From Rhodoferax sp. (GTDB lineage Bacteria > Pseudomonadota > Gammaproteobacteria > Burkholderiales > Burkholderiaceae_C), in NCBI GenBank assembly GCA_021737865.1, contig JAIPDC010000003.1, positions 1 to 47,604 of the forward strand: 47,604 bases of DNA. The letters run 5' to 3'. Below the pieces are notes generated by a model. The model saw only the letters and a list, made by a program, of their open reading frames with translations, was not told the DNA's origin and did not search any database. Shown piece after piece: positions 26,311 to 36,266 of this stretch (its first letter is position 1; each line of letters begins with the position of its first letter). The position numbers were made by a program, and so were the translations under genes.

Positions 26311-27339
26311 TCAGCCCTTGATGCGGCTGACCAGCGCCTTGGTGAACTCAGCCGTACCGGCCTTGCCGCCCAGGTCCCCGGTGCGGATGTTGTCCAGGTT
26401 CAGCGTCTGGTCAATGGCCACCCGCAAGCGCGTGGCCATGTCGGGCAGTTTGCAATGGTCCAGCATCATGGCGGCCGCCAGCATCAGGGCGATGGGGTTG
26501 GCAATGCCTTTGCCGGCGATGTCGGGAGCCGAGCCATGCACCGCTTCAAAAATGGCCGCGTCGGCACCAATGTTGGCACCGGGTGCCATGCCCAAACCGC
26601 CCACCAACCCGGCCACCAGGTCGGACAAAATATCGCCAAACAGATTGGTCGTCACCAGCATGTCAAATTGCCACGGGTTGAGCACCAGCTTCATGGCGCA
26701 GGCATCGATGATGACCGTGTCGAGCTCAAACTTGCCTTTGTACTTGCGTTCATACAATTCCAGCCCGGTCTCCAAAAAGATGCCGGTCAGCGCCTTCATG
26801 ATGTTGGCCTTGTGCACGATGGTGACCTTTTTGCGCCCGGTTGTCACCGCATGCTCAAACGCGTACTCCAACAGACGGCGACTGCCGGCGCGGGTGTTGA
26901 TGCCGGTGGCCATGGCCACGGCATGCGGGTCTTCGTCAATCTTCACATAGTGCTCATGGCCGATGTACAGGCCTTCAAGGTTCTCCCGCACCACCACCAG
27001 ATCGATCTTGTCAAAACGTCCACCAGGAACGATGGTGCGTGCCGGGCGCAGGTTGGCGTAGAGCTGGAATTCTTCGCGCAGGCGCACATTGGATGACCGG
27101 TAACCACCGCCGGTAGGCGTCTCCAGCGGGCCCTTGAGGGCCAGACGGGTTTGGCGAATGCTGTCCAGCGTGGCTTTGGGCAACGGGTCGCCCGCCAACT
27201 CGACGCCACCCAGGCCGGCAACCTGGCGGTCCCACACAAACGGCGCACCCAGAGCATCCAGCGCAGCCAGCGTGGCGTCCATGATTTCGGGGCCAATGCC
27301 GTCGCCGGGTATCAGAGTTGCATGGATAGGGTTTGTCAT
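26311..27339 (-). CDS. isocitrate/isopropylmalate dehydrogenase family, probably NAD-dependent isocitrate dehydrogenase
   Basis: ATLIPGDGIGPEI; SSNVRLREEFQLYANLRP; NLFGDILSDLVAGLVGGLG; ATG 27339. Confidence 0.88.
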   Translation of the reverse strand: MTNPIHATLIPGDGIGPEIMDATLAALDALGAPFVWDRQVAGLGGVELAGDPLPKATLDSIRQTRLALKGPLETPTGGGYRSSNVRLREEFQLYANLRPARTIVPGGRFDKIDLVVVRENLEGLYIGHEHYVKIDEDPHAVAMATGINTRAGSRRLLEYAFEHAVTTGRKKVTIVHKANIMKALTGIFLETGLELYERKYKGKFELDTVIIDACAMKLVLNPWQFDMLVTTNLFGDILSDLVAGLVGGLGMAPGANIGADAAIFEAVHGSAPDIAGKGIANPIALMLAAAMMLDHCKLPDMATRLRVAIDQTLNLDNIRTGDLGGKAGTAEFTKALVSRIKG

Positions 27340-27460
27340 GGCATGGTCTTTCAATATCAATAATGAGGCGCGCACGGTGTACCGGGCGTTCCAGACCAGT
27401 GTAAGGCGCGAAGTTACGCGAGGCTGACGCACAATTTGACTTACATCAGCATCTGGCAAC

Positions 27461-28372
27461 TCACTCGTCTGTCATGGCCTGTGCCTTGCCAACAATAAAA
27501 TCGACCGCAAACTGCGCCATTGGCGAATAGCTTCTGCCTTTGAGTGACACGATGGCCATGTCGGCATACATCGGCGGTATATCGGTCACATCCAGCCGCA
27601 CCAGACGCTTGCTGGCCACGTCATGGACCGTGCCGGCATCGGTCGAGCCGATCACCGTGTCGGTGGAAAGCGCCAGCGATTTCAGCAGGTTCAGGTCGTC
27701 ACACTCCACGGCCAATGGAATGCGTTTGCCCGCACCCAGCCCCATCAGGGAACCCAGGCCGACCTGCACTGCCTCCGGCAAGCGAACACTGGCCAGGCCA
27801 TACGGCAGCAGCATAGCTCCGGTGACCGATGTCTCGCGCAACAGCGGGTGGCCTTCGCGCACATAAAAGCCCCCCGAGAGCTTGGCAACAGGAGTGATCG
27901 TGAGGTCGGCGGCCGCAACCACATTGCGCATATCCGCCATATAGAAGTCCAATTCCTCGGCACGCAAATGCGCCGCAAGGTAGTCGGCATTGTTCACTTC
28001 GACCCGCACGCACACCCCGGGATAGCGGGTGCGGATTTCCGACAGCAGCGGCGGCACGATGGTCGCCGCAGGAAAGGGGCCAATGCCAAAGGACAGGTCA
28101 CCAATCAAACGCTCCCGGTAGAGGCTCACATCACGTTCAAGGCAACTATTTTCAAACAACAGTTTGCGTGCCCGCTGCACGACGAAGGCGCCCGCATCGG
28201 TGCAACTGACCTCCACCGACCCGCGGTCGAACAGTTGCAATCCCACTTCTTCCTCAGCCGCCTGAATGCTGCGACTGAAGGCCGATTGGGTCAGGTGGCA
28301 CTGGGCTGCCGCGCGACCAAAGTTGCGCGCTTCCGCCAGGGCCACCAGGTGTTTGAGTCGTTTCAGGTCCAT
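27461..28372 (-). CDS. LysR family transcriptional regulator (SdsB-like by position)
   Basis: MDLKRLKHLVALAEARNFGRAAAQCHLTQSAFSRSIQAAEEEVGLQLFDRG HTH; divergent from alkylsulfatase. Confidence 0.9.
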   Translation of the reverse strand: MDLKRLKHLVALAEARNFGRAAAQCHLTQSAFSRSIQAAEEEVGLQLFDRGSVEVSCTDAGAFVVQRARKLLFENSCLERDVSLYRERLIGDLSFGIGPFPAATIVPPLLSEIRTRYPGVCVRVEVNNADYLAAHLRAEELDFYMADMRNVVAAADLTITPVAKLSGGFYVREGHPLLRETSVTGAMLLPYGLASVRLPEAVQVGLGSLMGLGAGKRIPLAVECDDLNLLKSLALSTDTVIGSTDAGTVHDVASKRLVRLDVTDIPPMYADMAIVSLKGRSYSPMAQFAVDFIVGKAQAMTDE

Positions 28373-28405
28373 AGAATGGCTCCTTGGGGAGGGTTATGTA
28401 TTGAG

Positions 28406-28434
28406 TGCATTGATTTTGCATGAAATATGCATTG
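28406..28434. promoter_or_regulatory. candidate LysR binding region
   Basis: TGCAT-GAAAT-ATGCA dyad (28417-28431) and TGCATTG repeated 22 bp apart (28406, 28428) in the divergent intergenic region. Confidence 0.45.
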
Positions 28435-28491
28435 GACGATTTTGCGGCTAACTCCAACAATCACGCACCCCAAAAATGAGGAGACCATCAC

Positions 28492-30456
28492 ATGAAAAAA
28501 CTCAATATCGCGCTCATGGCAGCGATCATCACTTTAGCAACCGGCTGCAGCAAAACCAGCGGCATCGGTGGCACAGCGGGCGACGCCACGCCGGAAACAC
28601 TCAAGGTAAACGCCCAGTTTGCGAAGGATTTGAAGCTTGACGATCCGCAGGACTTTGAAGACGCCAAGCGCGGCTTCATGGCCAAGCCGGCCGGCAAAAT
28701 TCTTGCGTCTGACGGCACGGTTCTCAAAGACTTTGACGCCTACAACTTCCTGGAGGGCAAGGCCGCCGACACGGTCAACCCCAGCCTGTGGCGCCACGCC
28801 CAGTTGAACGCCAACTATGGCCTGTTCAAGGTCATGGACGGCGTGTACCAATTGCGCGGCTTTGACATTGCCAACATGACCATCATCGAAGGCAAGACCG
28901 GCTGGATTTTGGTCGACCCGCTGACGGCCCCTGAGACCTCCAGCGCCGCGCTGGCCTTCGCCCGCCAGCACCTGGGCAACAAGCCGGTGTCTGCGGTGGT
29001 GTTGACCCATGCCCACGCCGACCACTTTGGCGGCGTGCTGGGCGTGGTGACGCCCAAGGAAGTAGCAGAGCGCAAGATTCCCATCGTGGCACCGGCAGGC
29101 TTTATGGAAGAAGCCACCAGCGAAAACATCATGGTGGGCACGGCCATGGCGCGGCGCTCGCTCTACCAGTTTGGCCGCGACCTGCCGCGCAATGCCAAAG
29201 GCAATGTGGACACCGGCCTGGGCAAGGATGTGGCCTATGGCGCCATCGGCATCATTGCCCCAACCTGGCTGATCTACAAGCCCACCCAGCAGACCGAACT
29301 GGACGGGGTGAACTTCGTGTTCCACAACGTACCCGGTGCCGAGTGCCCGGCCGAGATGACATTCAGCATTCCCGACAAGAAGCTGTATGACGGAGCGGAA
29401 AACCTGGGCCAGCAGATGCACAACCTGCTGCCGGTGCGCGGAGCCAAGGTGCGCGATGCCCTGCGCTGGTCGAACTACATGGACCAGGCGCTGGAGCAGA
29501 CAAAAGATGCCGAGGTCTACATTGCGTCCCACAACTGGCCGGTCTGGGGCAATACCAACATCAAAAAGCTCATCACCATGCACCGTGACGTGTACAAATA
29601 CACGCACGACCAGACTGTGCGCCTGATCAACGCCGGGCACACGCCGCGCGAAATTGCCGACATGGTGCAACTGCCCAAGTCACTCTCTGGTTACTTTGGC
29701 GCCCGGGGCTACTACGGTGACATCCGGCACAACGTCAAGGCGGTTTACCAGTTTTATCTGGGTGCCTATGACGGCAACCCGGCCAACCTCAACCCCCTGC
29801 CACCGCAGGAATCTGCCCAACGCTACCTCGAACTCATCGGCGGCTCGGACAAGGCCGTCGCGTACGCCCAGACAGCCTTTGACAAGGGTGAGTACCGCTG
29901 GGCGGCCGAGTTGCTGAACCAGGCCGTATTTGGCGACCCGGCGAGCAAGACTGCCAGGGAGCTGCTGGCCAAGACCTACGACCAGATGGGATACATGGCC
30001 GAGGCAGCCACCTGGCGCAACAGCTACCTCACCGCCGCGCAGGAGTTGCGCGCCGGCCCGCCCGCCAAGGGGATGTCCAAAGCCAGCTTGATGCAGATGC
30101 TGCTGCAAACACCCATGGAGCGCTTTTTGGAAGCCATGGCCGCCGGCTTGAACGGCCCGGACGCAGAAGGCAAGGACCTCAAGATCAACCTGGTGCTGAC
30201 CGACCTGAAAGAGTCCTACGTGCTGTGGATTGAAAACTCCGTGCTGCACTTCAAGAACGCTGAACCCGCGGTCGACGCCAACGCCACGTTAACGCTCACC
30301 AAGGACATCTTCGTCAAGATGATTGCCGGCACCGCAGGCGTCAAGGACACGCTGCTCAGCGACGACCTGAAGGTAGGCGGCAGCAAGATCGACCTGGTGC
30401 GCTTCTTTGGTTTGATCGACAAGGCGCCCGGCACGTTTCCCATCGTGACCAAATGA
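28492..30456 (+). CDS. alkyl sulfatase, SdsA-like (MBL fold plus dimerization and SCP2-like domains), predicted lipoprotein
   Basis: THAHADHFGG metal motif; ASHNWPVWG; N-terminal lipobox-like LATGC. Confidence 0.9.
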   Translation: MKKLNIALMAAIITLATGCSKTSGIGGTAGDATPETLKVNAQFAKDLKLDDPQDFEDAKRGFMAKPAGKILASDGTVLKDFDAYNFLEGKAADTVNPSLWRHAQLNANYGLFKVMDGVYQLRGFDIANMTIIEGKTGWILVDPLTAPETSSAALAFARQHLGNKPVSAVVLTHAHADHFGGVLGVVTPKEVAERKIPIVAPAGFMEEATSENIMVGTAMARRSLYQFGRDLPRNAKGNVDTGLGKDVAYGAIGIIAPTWLIYKPTQQTELDGVNFVFHNVPGAECPAEMTFSIPDKKLYDGAENLGQQMHNLLPVRGAKVRDALRWSNYMDQALEQTKDAEVYIASHNWPVWGNTNIKKLITMHRDVYKYTHDQTVRLINAGHTPREIADMVQLPKSLSGYFGARGYYGDIRHNVKAVYQFYLGAYDGNPANLNPLPPQESAQRYLELIGGSDKAVAYAQTAFDKGEYRWAAELLNQAVFGDPASKTARELLAKTYDQMGYMAEAATWRNSYLTAAQELRAGPPAKGMSKASLMQMLLQTPMERFLEAMAAGLNGPDAEGKDLKINLVLTDLKESYVLWIENSVLHFKNAEPAVDANATLTLTKDIFVKMIAGTAGVKDTLLSDDLKVGGSKIDLVRFFGLIDKAPGTFPIVTK

Positions 30457-30458
30457 CG

Positions 30459-30513
30459 CTACGTTTTCAATAGCTGCTCACGCTTATCACACGAGGGCTA
30501 GAGGCCTGTTTTA
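30459..30513 (+). repeat. Family-1 interspersed repeat
   Basis: ctacgttttcaATAGCTGctcacgcttatcacacgaGGGCTAGAGgcctgtttta; 18-nt spacing. Confidence 0.8.
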
Positions 30514-30517
30514 CACT

Positions 30518-31282
30518 TCAACCCCGTGAAAAATCAGGCTTGCGCTTCTCCAGAAAAGCCGTAAACGCTTCTTTGGCCGCCGGCTCCTGCAGCAACCGGC
30601 CAAAGCTCTCACCCTCCTCGGCCATTTGCGCCAGCACCTGGGCCATCTGGCCCTTCTTCATCAGGCGCTTGGTTTCGATCAACGAGGCCAGCGGTTTGGC
30701 TGCCAGTTTGCGCGCCTGTGCCTGCACCATGGCGTTCACCTCGGTCGGTGGCAGGATGCGGTTGACCAGCCCCACCTCCATCGCCGCCTCGGCCATGAAG
30801 GGCTCGCCAAGCAGCAACGCTTCTGCCGCGCGGTGGTAACCCATCATCTGCGGCACCAGCAGGCTGGACGCTGCCTCCGGGCACAGGCCCAGGTTCACAA
30901 AGGGCATGGAGAACGCGGCGTTGTCGCCGGCATAGACCAGGTCGCAATGGAACAGCAGAGTGGTCCCAATGCCAACCGCCGGGCCGCACACGGCCGCGAT
31001 GACCGGCTTGGGATGCGATGCAATACCGCGCAGGAATCGAAAAACAGGGGATTGCGGCGTCGAGGCGCCGCGCTGCAAAAAATCGCTGATGTCATTGCCA
31101 GCGCTGAACACGGTGATGTCGCCCTGGATGACCGTGACGCGAATGGCTGGGTCATCTTTGGCCTGCTCCAGACCATCGGCCATGGCGGCGTACATCGCAG
31201 GGGTAAATGCGTTTTTCTTTGCCACCCGGTTGATGGTGAGGGTCATCACGCCATCGGCAATGTGGGTCAGTATGTCTTGCAT
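30518..31282 (-). CDS. enoyl-CoA hydratase/isomerase family protein
   Basis: VIQGDITVFSAGNDISDF; AAVCGPAVGIGTTLLFHCDLVYAGDNAAFSMPFVNLGLCPE. Confidence 0.88.
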   Translation of the reverse strand: MQDILTHIADGVMTLTINRVAKKNAFTPAMYAAMADGLEQAKDDPAIRVTVIQGDITVFSAGNDISDFLQRGASTPQSPVFRFLRGIASHPKPVIAAVCGPAVGIGTTLLFHCDLVYAGDNAAFSMPFVNLGLCPEAASSLLVPQMMGYHRAAEALLLGEPFMAEAAMEVGLVNRILPPTEVNAMVQAQARKLAAKPLASLIETKRLMKKGQMAQVLAQMAEEGESFGRLLQEPAAKEAFTAFLEKRKPDFSRG

Positions 31283-31299
31283 CAAATCTCCATTTTTGG

Positions 31300-32106
31300 T
31301 CAGTTTTTGTAATACACCAGCTGCTGCGTGGTGGCCAGCAGAATGCCGGCCTCACTCCACAATTGGGCCGTATGGTCGAAGTAGCCGTTGCGAAATGCCT
31401 GGGCTCTTGCCTGCCCCATCAGATAGCCCATGCCACTGGCGGCCAACTGCGATGCATCAGCATGAAAGTAGATCGTCATGGTCACGGTGCCAATCGGAAC
31501 CAGGGTGGCGCGGCGAACAAACACGCGCGGAAAAAACACGTCGGCAAGCGCGGTGAGCGAGGCAAAGTCCAACGGGCGCGGCGGGTTGTCGCGCAACCAC
31601 AGTTGGGTCAGGCTGCTGTCGCCGCTGCCGTCCCAGACGGTGGGCATGGCACCGGCAACCGGACGCATCTCGTAGCGTTTGACCCATTCGATGGGCATAG
31701 GCCCATCCCCCATCGGCACGTCCTGTGGTGGTGGGCACACCGGCATGGCGTCCTCGTCAACACCCCAGGTGTCGCGGCGCAGCGCAGTGAACGCCGTTGC
31801 GGTGATCACCGTCTCACCGTCTTGCCGCACCTCAATCACCCAGTGCTGCGTGGAGCGGTTGGTGCGCGCGGCGCGCGCTTCGATGACAAACGGCGCGTGG
31901 CTCAGGGCCGCCGCAAAATTGATGGTCAAAGACACGGGGTCCCCCAGACGCTGCGGGTGCAGCAGCACTGCGTTCATGACCTGTGCCGCGGTGACGCCGC
32001 CAAAGGGACCGACCATGTTGGCATAGGCGGCACTGGTGTGGCCGGTAAAGGTTCCGTCGGCCTGCGGCTCCAGGGCAATGGCCTGGTCAAAAACGTGTGA
32101 ACTCAC
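31300..32106 (-). CDS. acyl-CoA thioesterase family protein (TesB-like double hotdog)
   Basis: MVGPFGGVTAAQVMNAVLLHPQRLGDPVSLTINFAAAL...YFHADASQLAASGMGYLMGQARAQAFRNGYFDHTAQLWSEAGILLATTQQLVYYK. Confidence 0.82.
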   Translation of the reverse strand: MSSHVFDQAIALEPQADGTFTGHTSAAYANMVGPFGGVTAAQVMNAVLLHPQRLGDPVSLTINFAAALSHAPFVIEARAARTNRSTQHWVIEVRQDGETVITATAFTALRRDTWGVDEDAMPVCPPPQDVPMGDGPMPIEWVKRYEMRPVAGAMPTVWDGSGDSSLTQLWLRDNPPRPLDFASLTALADVFFPRVFVRRATLVPIGTVTMTIYFHADASQLAASGMGYLMGQARAQAFRNGYFDHTAQLWSEAGILLATTQQLVYYKN

Positions 32107-32122
32107 TACTTATGTCTCCATG

Positions 32123-32144
32123 AAAAAAGCCACCCGCAGGTGGC
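32123..32144 (-). terminator. Rho-independent terminator at the end of the beta-oxidation operon
   Basis: Minus strand GCCACC-TGCG-GGTGGC-TTTTTT, just past the thiolase stop. Confidence 0.85.
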
Positions 32145-32165
32145 GTCAGGTCTGTCCCGCAAATC

Positions 32166-33362
32166 TCAGACTCGCTCAAAAATTCCCGCTGCCCCCTGCC
32201 CCATGCCGACACACATGGACACCATGGCGTACTTGAGATTATTGCGGTGCAGTGCGTGAATGGCTGTCGCCGAGCGGATAGCACCGGTGGCACCCAGCGG
32301 GTGACCCAGCGCAATGGCGCCGCCCATCGGATTGACCTTGGCCGGGTCCAGGCCCAGGCTGTTGACCACGGCCAGGGACTGCGCGGCAAAGGCTTCGTTC
32401 AACTCGATCCAGTCGATGGCGTCCTGCTTGAGCCCGGCATAACGCAGTGCGGCGGGAATGGCTTCGATGGGGCCGATGCCCATGATGTGCGGGGGCACCC
32501 CTTTGGAGGCAAAGCTGACAAAGCGGGCCAGCGGCCTCAGACCATACTGCTTGACCGCCTTTTCGCTGGCCAGGATCAGGGCCCCGGCACCATCCGAAGT
32601 CTGCGAACTGTTGCCCGCCGTGACCGAGCCGCGGGCGGCAAATACGGTACGCAGCTTGCCCAGGCCTTCCAGTGTGGTGTCGGCGCGTGGGCCTTCATCA
32701 AGGGAAACGGTGCGGCGCTTCTCGACCACCTCGCCGGTTTGCAGATTCGGGCTGCGGTCCACCACCTCAATGGGTGTGATCTCAGCCGCGAAGTGGCCGC
32801 CAGCCTGGGCGACCAGCGCACGGCGGTGCGACTCGACCGCAAAAGCATCCTGCGCGTCACGACTGACTTTCCACTGATTGGCCACTTTTTCAGCCGTCAG
32901 GCCCATGCCGTACGCAATACCCACGTCGTCGCTCGCGAAGATGGAGGGCGACAGAGATGGAGAATTGCCCATCATGGGCACCATGCTCATGCTCTCCACC
33001 CCAGCGGCGATCATCACATCGGCTTCACCGACGCGAATGCGGTCGGCCGCCATTTGGATGGCGCTCAAGCCCGAAGCGCAAAAACGATTCACCGTGATGC
33101 CGCCCACGCTGGTGGGCAAACCGGCCAGCACAGCGCCAATGCGCGCAATGTTCAGGCCCTGCTGGCCTTCGGGAATGGCACAGCCGCAGATCAGGTCTTC
33201 GATGGATTGGGGGTCCAGCGTGGGCACCTGCGCCAGCGCGGACTGCAAAACCTTGACCAGCAAATCGTCAGGCCGCGTGTTGCGATAGAACCCGCGGTGC
33301 GAACGGCCAATGGGCGTGCGCGTGGCGGCAACGATGTAGGCTTCTTGAACTTGTTTCATCAT
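32166..33362 (-). CDS. acetyl-CoA C-acyltransferase (thiolase)
   Basis: NRFCASGLSAIQMAADRI; NEAFAAQSLAV; GGAIALGHPLGATGA; CVGMGQGAAGIFE. Confidence 0.93.
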   Translation of the reverse strand: MMKQVQEAYIVAATRTPIGRSHRGFYRNTRPDDLLVKVLQSALAQVPTLDPQSIEDLICGCAIPEGQQGLNIARIGAVLAGLPTSVGGITVNRFCASGLSAIQMAADRIRVGEADVMIAAGVESMSMVPMMGNSPSLSPSIFASDDVGIAYGMGLTAEKVANQWKVSRDAQDAFAVESHRRALVAQAGGHFAAEITPIEVVDRSPNLQTGEVVEKRRTVSLDEGPRADTTLEGLGKLRTVFAARGSVTAGNSSQTSDGAGALILASEKAVKQYGLRPLARFVSFASKGVPPHIMGIGPIEAIPAALRYAGLKQDAIDWIELNEAFAAQSLAVVNSLGLDPAKVNPMGGAIALGHPLGATGAIRSATAIHALHRNNLKYAMVSMCVGMGQGAAGIFERV

Positions 33363-33363
33363 G

Positions 33364-35763
33364 CTAATTCCTTAGGGGCTTTCCTGTACTCATCATTCCC
33401 ATGATGCGTTCCTGGGTCTTGGCGTTGGTCAGCAACGAACAGAAGGCTTTGCGCTCCAGCGCCATCAGGTATTCCTCGGTCACCAGGCTGCCGGCGTCGA
33501 CATCACCACCACACACCACGTCAGCAATCAGACCGGCGATATGAAAGTCATGCGCGCTGATGAAGCCGCCATCACGCATGTTGACCAGCGAGCCCTTGAT
33601 GGTGGCCACACCGCTGCGACCGGCTACGGCGAACTGGCGCTTGAGCGGTGCCCGGTAGCCGCTGTTGAACAGGGCGCGTGCTTCGTTGATGGCCACAAAC
33701 AGCAACTCGTCCTTGTGGGGCACGATCACGTCGCTCTCTAACAGATAGCCCAGCTTGCGCGACTCCAATGCGCTGGTGCCCACCTTGGCCATGGCGGCGC
33801 ACGTGAAGCCTTCGGTCAGGAAGGGCAGCAGATCCTTGCCGGTCGAGGCGGCGGCGTTCTCGGCGGCACGGCGGGCAATGTAGGTCAGACCGCCGGCACC
33901 AGGAACCAGGCCGACACCGACTTCCACCAAACCGATATAGCTCTCCATGGCGGCCACGCGCTTGGCCGAATACACCGCCATTTCACAACCGCCACCCAAG
34001 GCGAGGCCGCGTATGGCGGAGATGGTGGGTACATTGGCGTAGCGCAGCTTGAGCATCACGCGCTGCAGCTCAGCCGCCGCTTCGTCGATGGCCTTGGCAC
34101 CGCCCATCATGAAGGCCGGCAGCATGGATTGCAGATCGGCACCGGCGGAGAACATATCGTCGGGCGACCAGATAACCAGGCCCTTGTAATCCTTCTCGGC
34201 CATGTCAACGGCCTTGTCCAGGCCTTCCATGACACCCGCACCGATGGCGTGCATCTTGGTCTTGATGCTGGCGATGATGACTTCATCATCGAGCGTCCAC
34301 AGGCGGATCGCTTCGTCCTCATGCAGGGTCTTGCCAGCCGTTGTGGCGGACGGCGCATTGGCACCCATCACGCTCTCAGGGAAGTGCTGGCGGGCGTAGA
34401 CCGGCAGACTGCGCGGCATGACGAACGTGCCCGTGGTCGGATTCCACGACCCCGCAGGCGTATGCACGCCACCGGCATCGGCCACTGGGCCTTTGAACAC
34501 CCAGTCGGGCAGCGGCGCCTTGCACAGCGCCCGCCCGGCATCAATATCGTCTTTCACCATGTTGGCGACTTCCAGCCAGCCCGCCTCCTGCCACAACTCG
34601 AATGGGCCCTGCTTCATGCCAAAGCCCCATCGCATGCAGAAGTCGACGTCGCGCGCGTTGTCGGCAATCGATGCCAGATGCACCGCCGCGTAGTGAAAGG
34701 CATTGCGCAAGATGGCCCACAGGAACTGGCCTTGCGCGCCTTCGGCATTGCGCAACAATTTCAGTCGCTGCGCCGCAGGCTTCTTGAGCATGCGGGCGTA
34801 GACCTCGTCAGACTTCTCGCCGGCGGCAACGTATTCCTTGCTGGCCAAGTCAAAGCGCATCACGTCGCGGCCAATTTTCTTGAAAAATCCGGCCTTGGTT
34901 TTCTGGCCCAGGTTGCCCATTTCCAGCAACGTCTTGAGCACCTCCGGCGTGGCAAAACTCGCATAGAACGGATCGGCCTCAATGCTCAAGGTGTCCTGTA
35001 GCGTTTTGATGACGTGGGCCATGGTGTCCAGCCCCACCACGTCTGCCGTGCGGAACGTGCCGGAACTGGCGCGACCCAGCTTTTTGCCGGTCAGGTCGTC
35101 GACCACGTCATACGTCAGACCGAAGTTTTCCACTTCCTTCATGGTCGCCAGCATGCCGGCGATGCCGACCCGGTTGGCAATGAAGTTGGGGGAGTCTTTG
35201 GCGTGCACCACACCCTTGCCCAGGTTGCTGGTGACGAAGGCCTCGAGGTCATCAAGCACCTGCGCCTGCGTGGTCGGGGTGTTGATCAACTCCACCAGCG
35301 CCATGTAGCGCGGTGGGTTGAAGAAGTGAATGCCGCAGAAGCGGGGTTTGATTTCTTCTGGCAGTGCCGCGCTGAGTTTGGTGATCGACAGGCCAGAGGT
35401 GTTGCTGGCAACGATGGCGTGGGGAGCCACAAACGGGGCAATCTTTTTGTACAGGTCCAGCTTCCAGTCCATCCGCTCGGCAATGGCCTCGATGATCAGG
35501 TCGCACTCGCCCAACAGCGCCATGTGCTCTTCGTAGTTGGCCTGCTCGATGAGAACAGCGTCATCGGCCACACCCAGGGGTGCAGGCTTGAGCTTTTTCA
35601 GCCCCTCGATGGCCTTGGTGACGATCCCGTTTTTAGGGCCTTCCTTGGCAGGCAGGTCAAACAGCACCACCGGCACTTTGACGTTGACCAGATGGGCGGC
35701 GATTTGCGCACCCATCACTCCGGCGCCGAGCACGGCAACCTTCTTGACTTGAAAACGGGACAT
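33364..35763 (-). CDS. 3-hydroxyacyl-CoA dehydrogenase/enoyl-CoA hydratase (FadB-like)
   Basis: VAVLGAGVMGAQIAAHLVN; IHFFNPPRYMALVELI; C-terminal crotonase region ALGGGCEMAVYSAKRVAA. Confidence 0.92.
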   Translation of the reverse strand: MSRFQVKKVAVLGAGVMGAQIAAHLVNVKVPVVLFDLPAKEGPKNGIVTKAIEGLKKLKPAPLGVADDAVLIEQANYEEHMALLGECDLIIEAIAERMDWKLDLYKKIAPFVAPHAIVASNTSGLSITKLSAALPEEIKPRFCGIHFFNPPRYMALVELINTPTTQAQVLDDLEAFVTSNLGKGVVHAKDSPNFIANRVGIAGMLATMKEVENFGLTYDVVDDLTGKKLGRASSGTFRTADVVGLDTMAHVIKTLQDTLSIEADPFYASFATPEVLKTLLEMGNLGQKTKAGFFKKIGRDVMRFDLASKEYVAAGEKSDEVYARMLKKPAAQRLKLLRNAEGAQGQFLWAILRNAFHYAAVHLASIADNARDVDFCMRWGFGMKQGPFELWQEAGWLEVANMVKDDIDAGRALCKAPLPDWVFKGPVADAGGVHTPAGSWNPTTGTFVMPRSLPVYARQHFPESVMGANAPSATTAGKTLHEDEAIRLWTLDDEVIIASIKTKMHAIGAGVMEGLDKAVDMAEKDYKGLVIWSPDDMFSAGADLQSMLPAFMMGGAKAIDEAAAELQRVMLKLRYANVPTISAIRGLALGGGCEMAVYSAKRVAAMESYIGLVEVGVGLVPGAGGLTYIARRAAENAAASTGKDLLPFLTEGFTCAAMAKVGTSALESRKLGYLLESDVIVPHKDELLFVAINEARALFNSGYRAPLKRQFAVAGRSGVATIKGSLVNMRDGGFISAHDFHIAGLIADVVCGGDVDAGSLVTEEYLMALERKAFCSLLTNAKTQERIMGMMSTGKPLRN

Positions 35764-35784
35764 AAAAGTGTTCCTGTTGATTGA

Positions 35785-36225
35785 TCAGTTGACGCGAATC
35801 CAGGTTTGGGTTCTACCCAATAAGGAAAAACCAATGAAGCCGCGCATTTCGAGCTTGGCTCCGCCTTCGATCGGTGTCATCTTTACTTTGTAAATCTTGC
35901 CGGTGCTGGGCTCGACAATCGTGCCGCCTTCCCACACATCCTTACCCTCGGCTTTGCGTACCCCCCGAATGATTTCGAGCCCGAGCGTCGGCTGGTCCTT
36001 GCGGTCGTCCGTGCATTCGACACACTTCTCGTCAGGCTTGGCCTTGGGGTCGAGTATCTTTTCGATCTTTCCGGTAATGACGCCATCGGTTTGCGTGACG
36101 CGAATTTCAGATTTAACGGAGCCATCCTTGTCGTCGATGGTCTTCCACAATCCCACGGGCGACATCTGCGCCATGGCAGAGATCGACGACAAACCTACGA
36201 CGATGGCAATAGCGGTACGGATCAT
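35785..36225 (-). CDS. DUF2147 family exported protein
   Basis: SPVGLWKTIDDKDGSVKSEIRVTQTDGVITGKIEKIL...GFIGFSLLGRTQTWIRV. Confidence 0.8.
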   Translation of the reverse strand: MIRTAIAIVVGLSSISAMAQMSPVGLWKTIDDKDGSVKSEIRVTQTDGVITGKIEKILDPKAKPDEKCVECTDDRKDQPTLGLEIIRGVRKAEGKDVWEGGTIVEPSTGKIYKVKMTPIEGGAKLEMRGFIGFSLLGRTQTWIRVN

Positions 36226-36266
36226 GGGAACTCCTTGTGTTGATTTTCAGGACGGGGCATTTCGCC

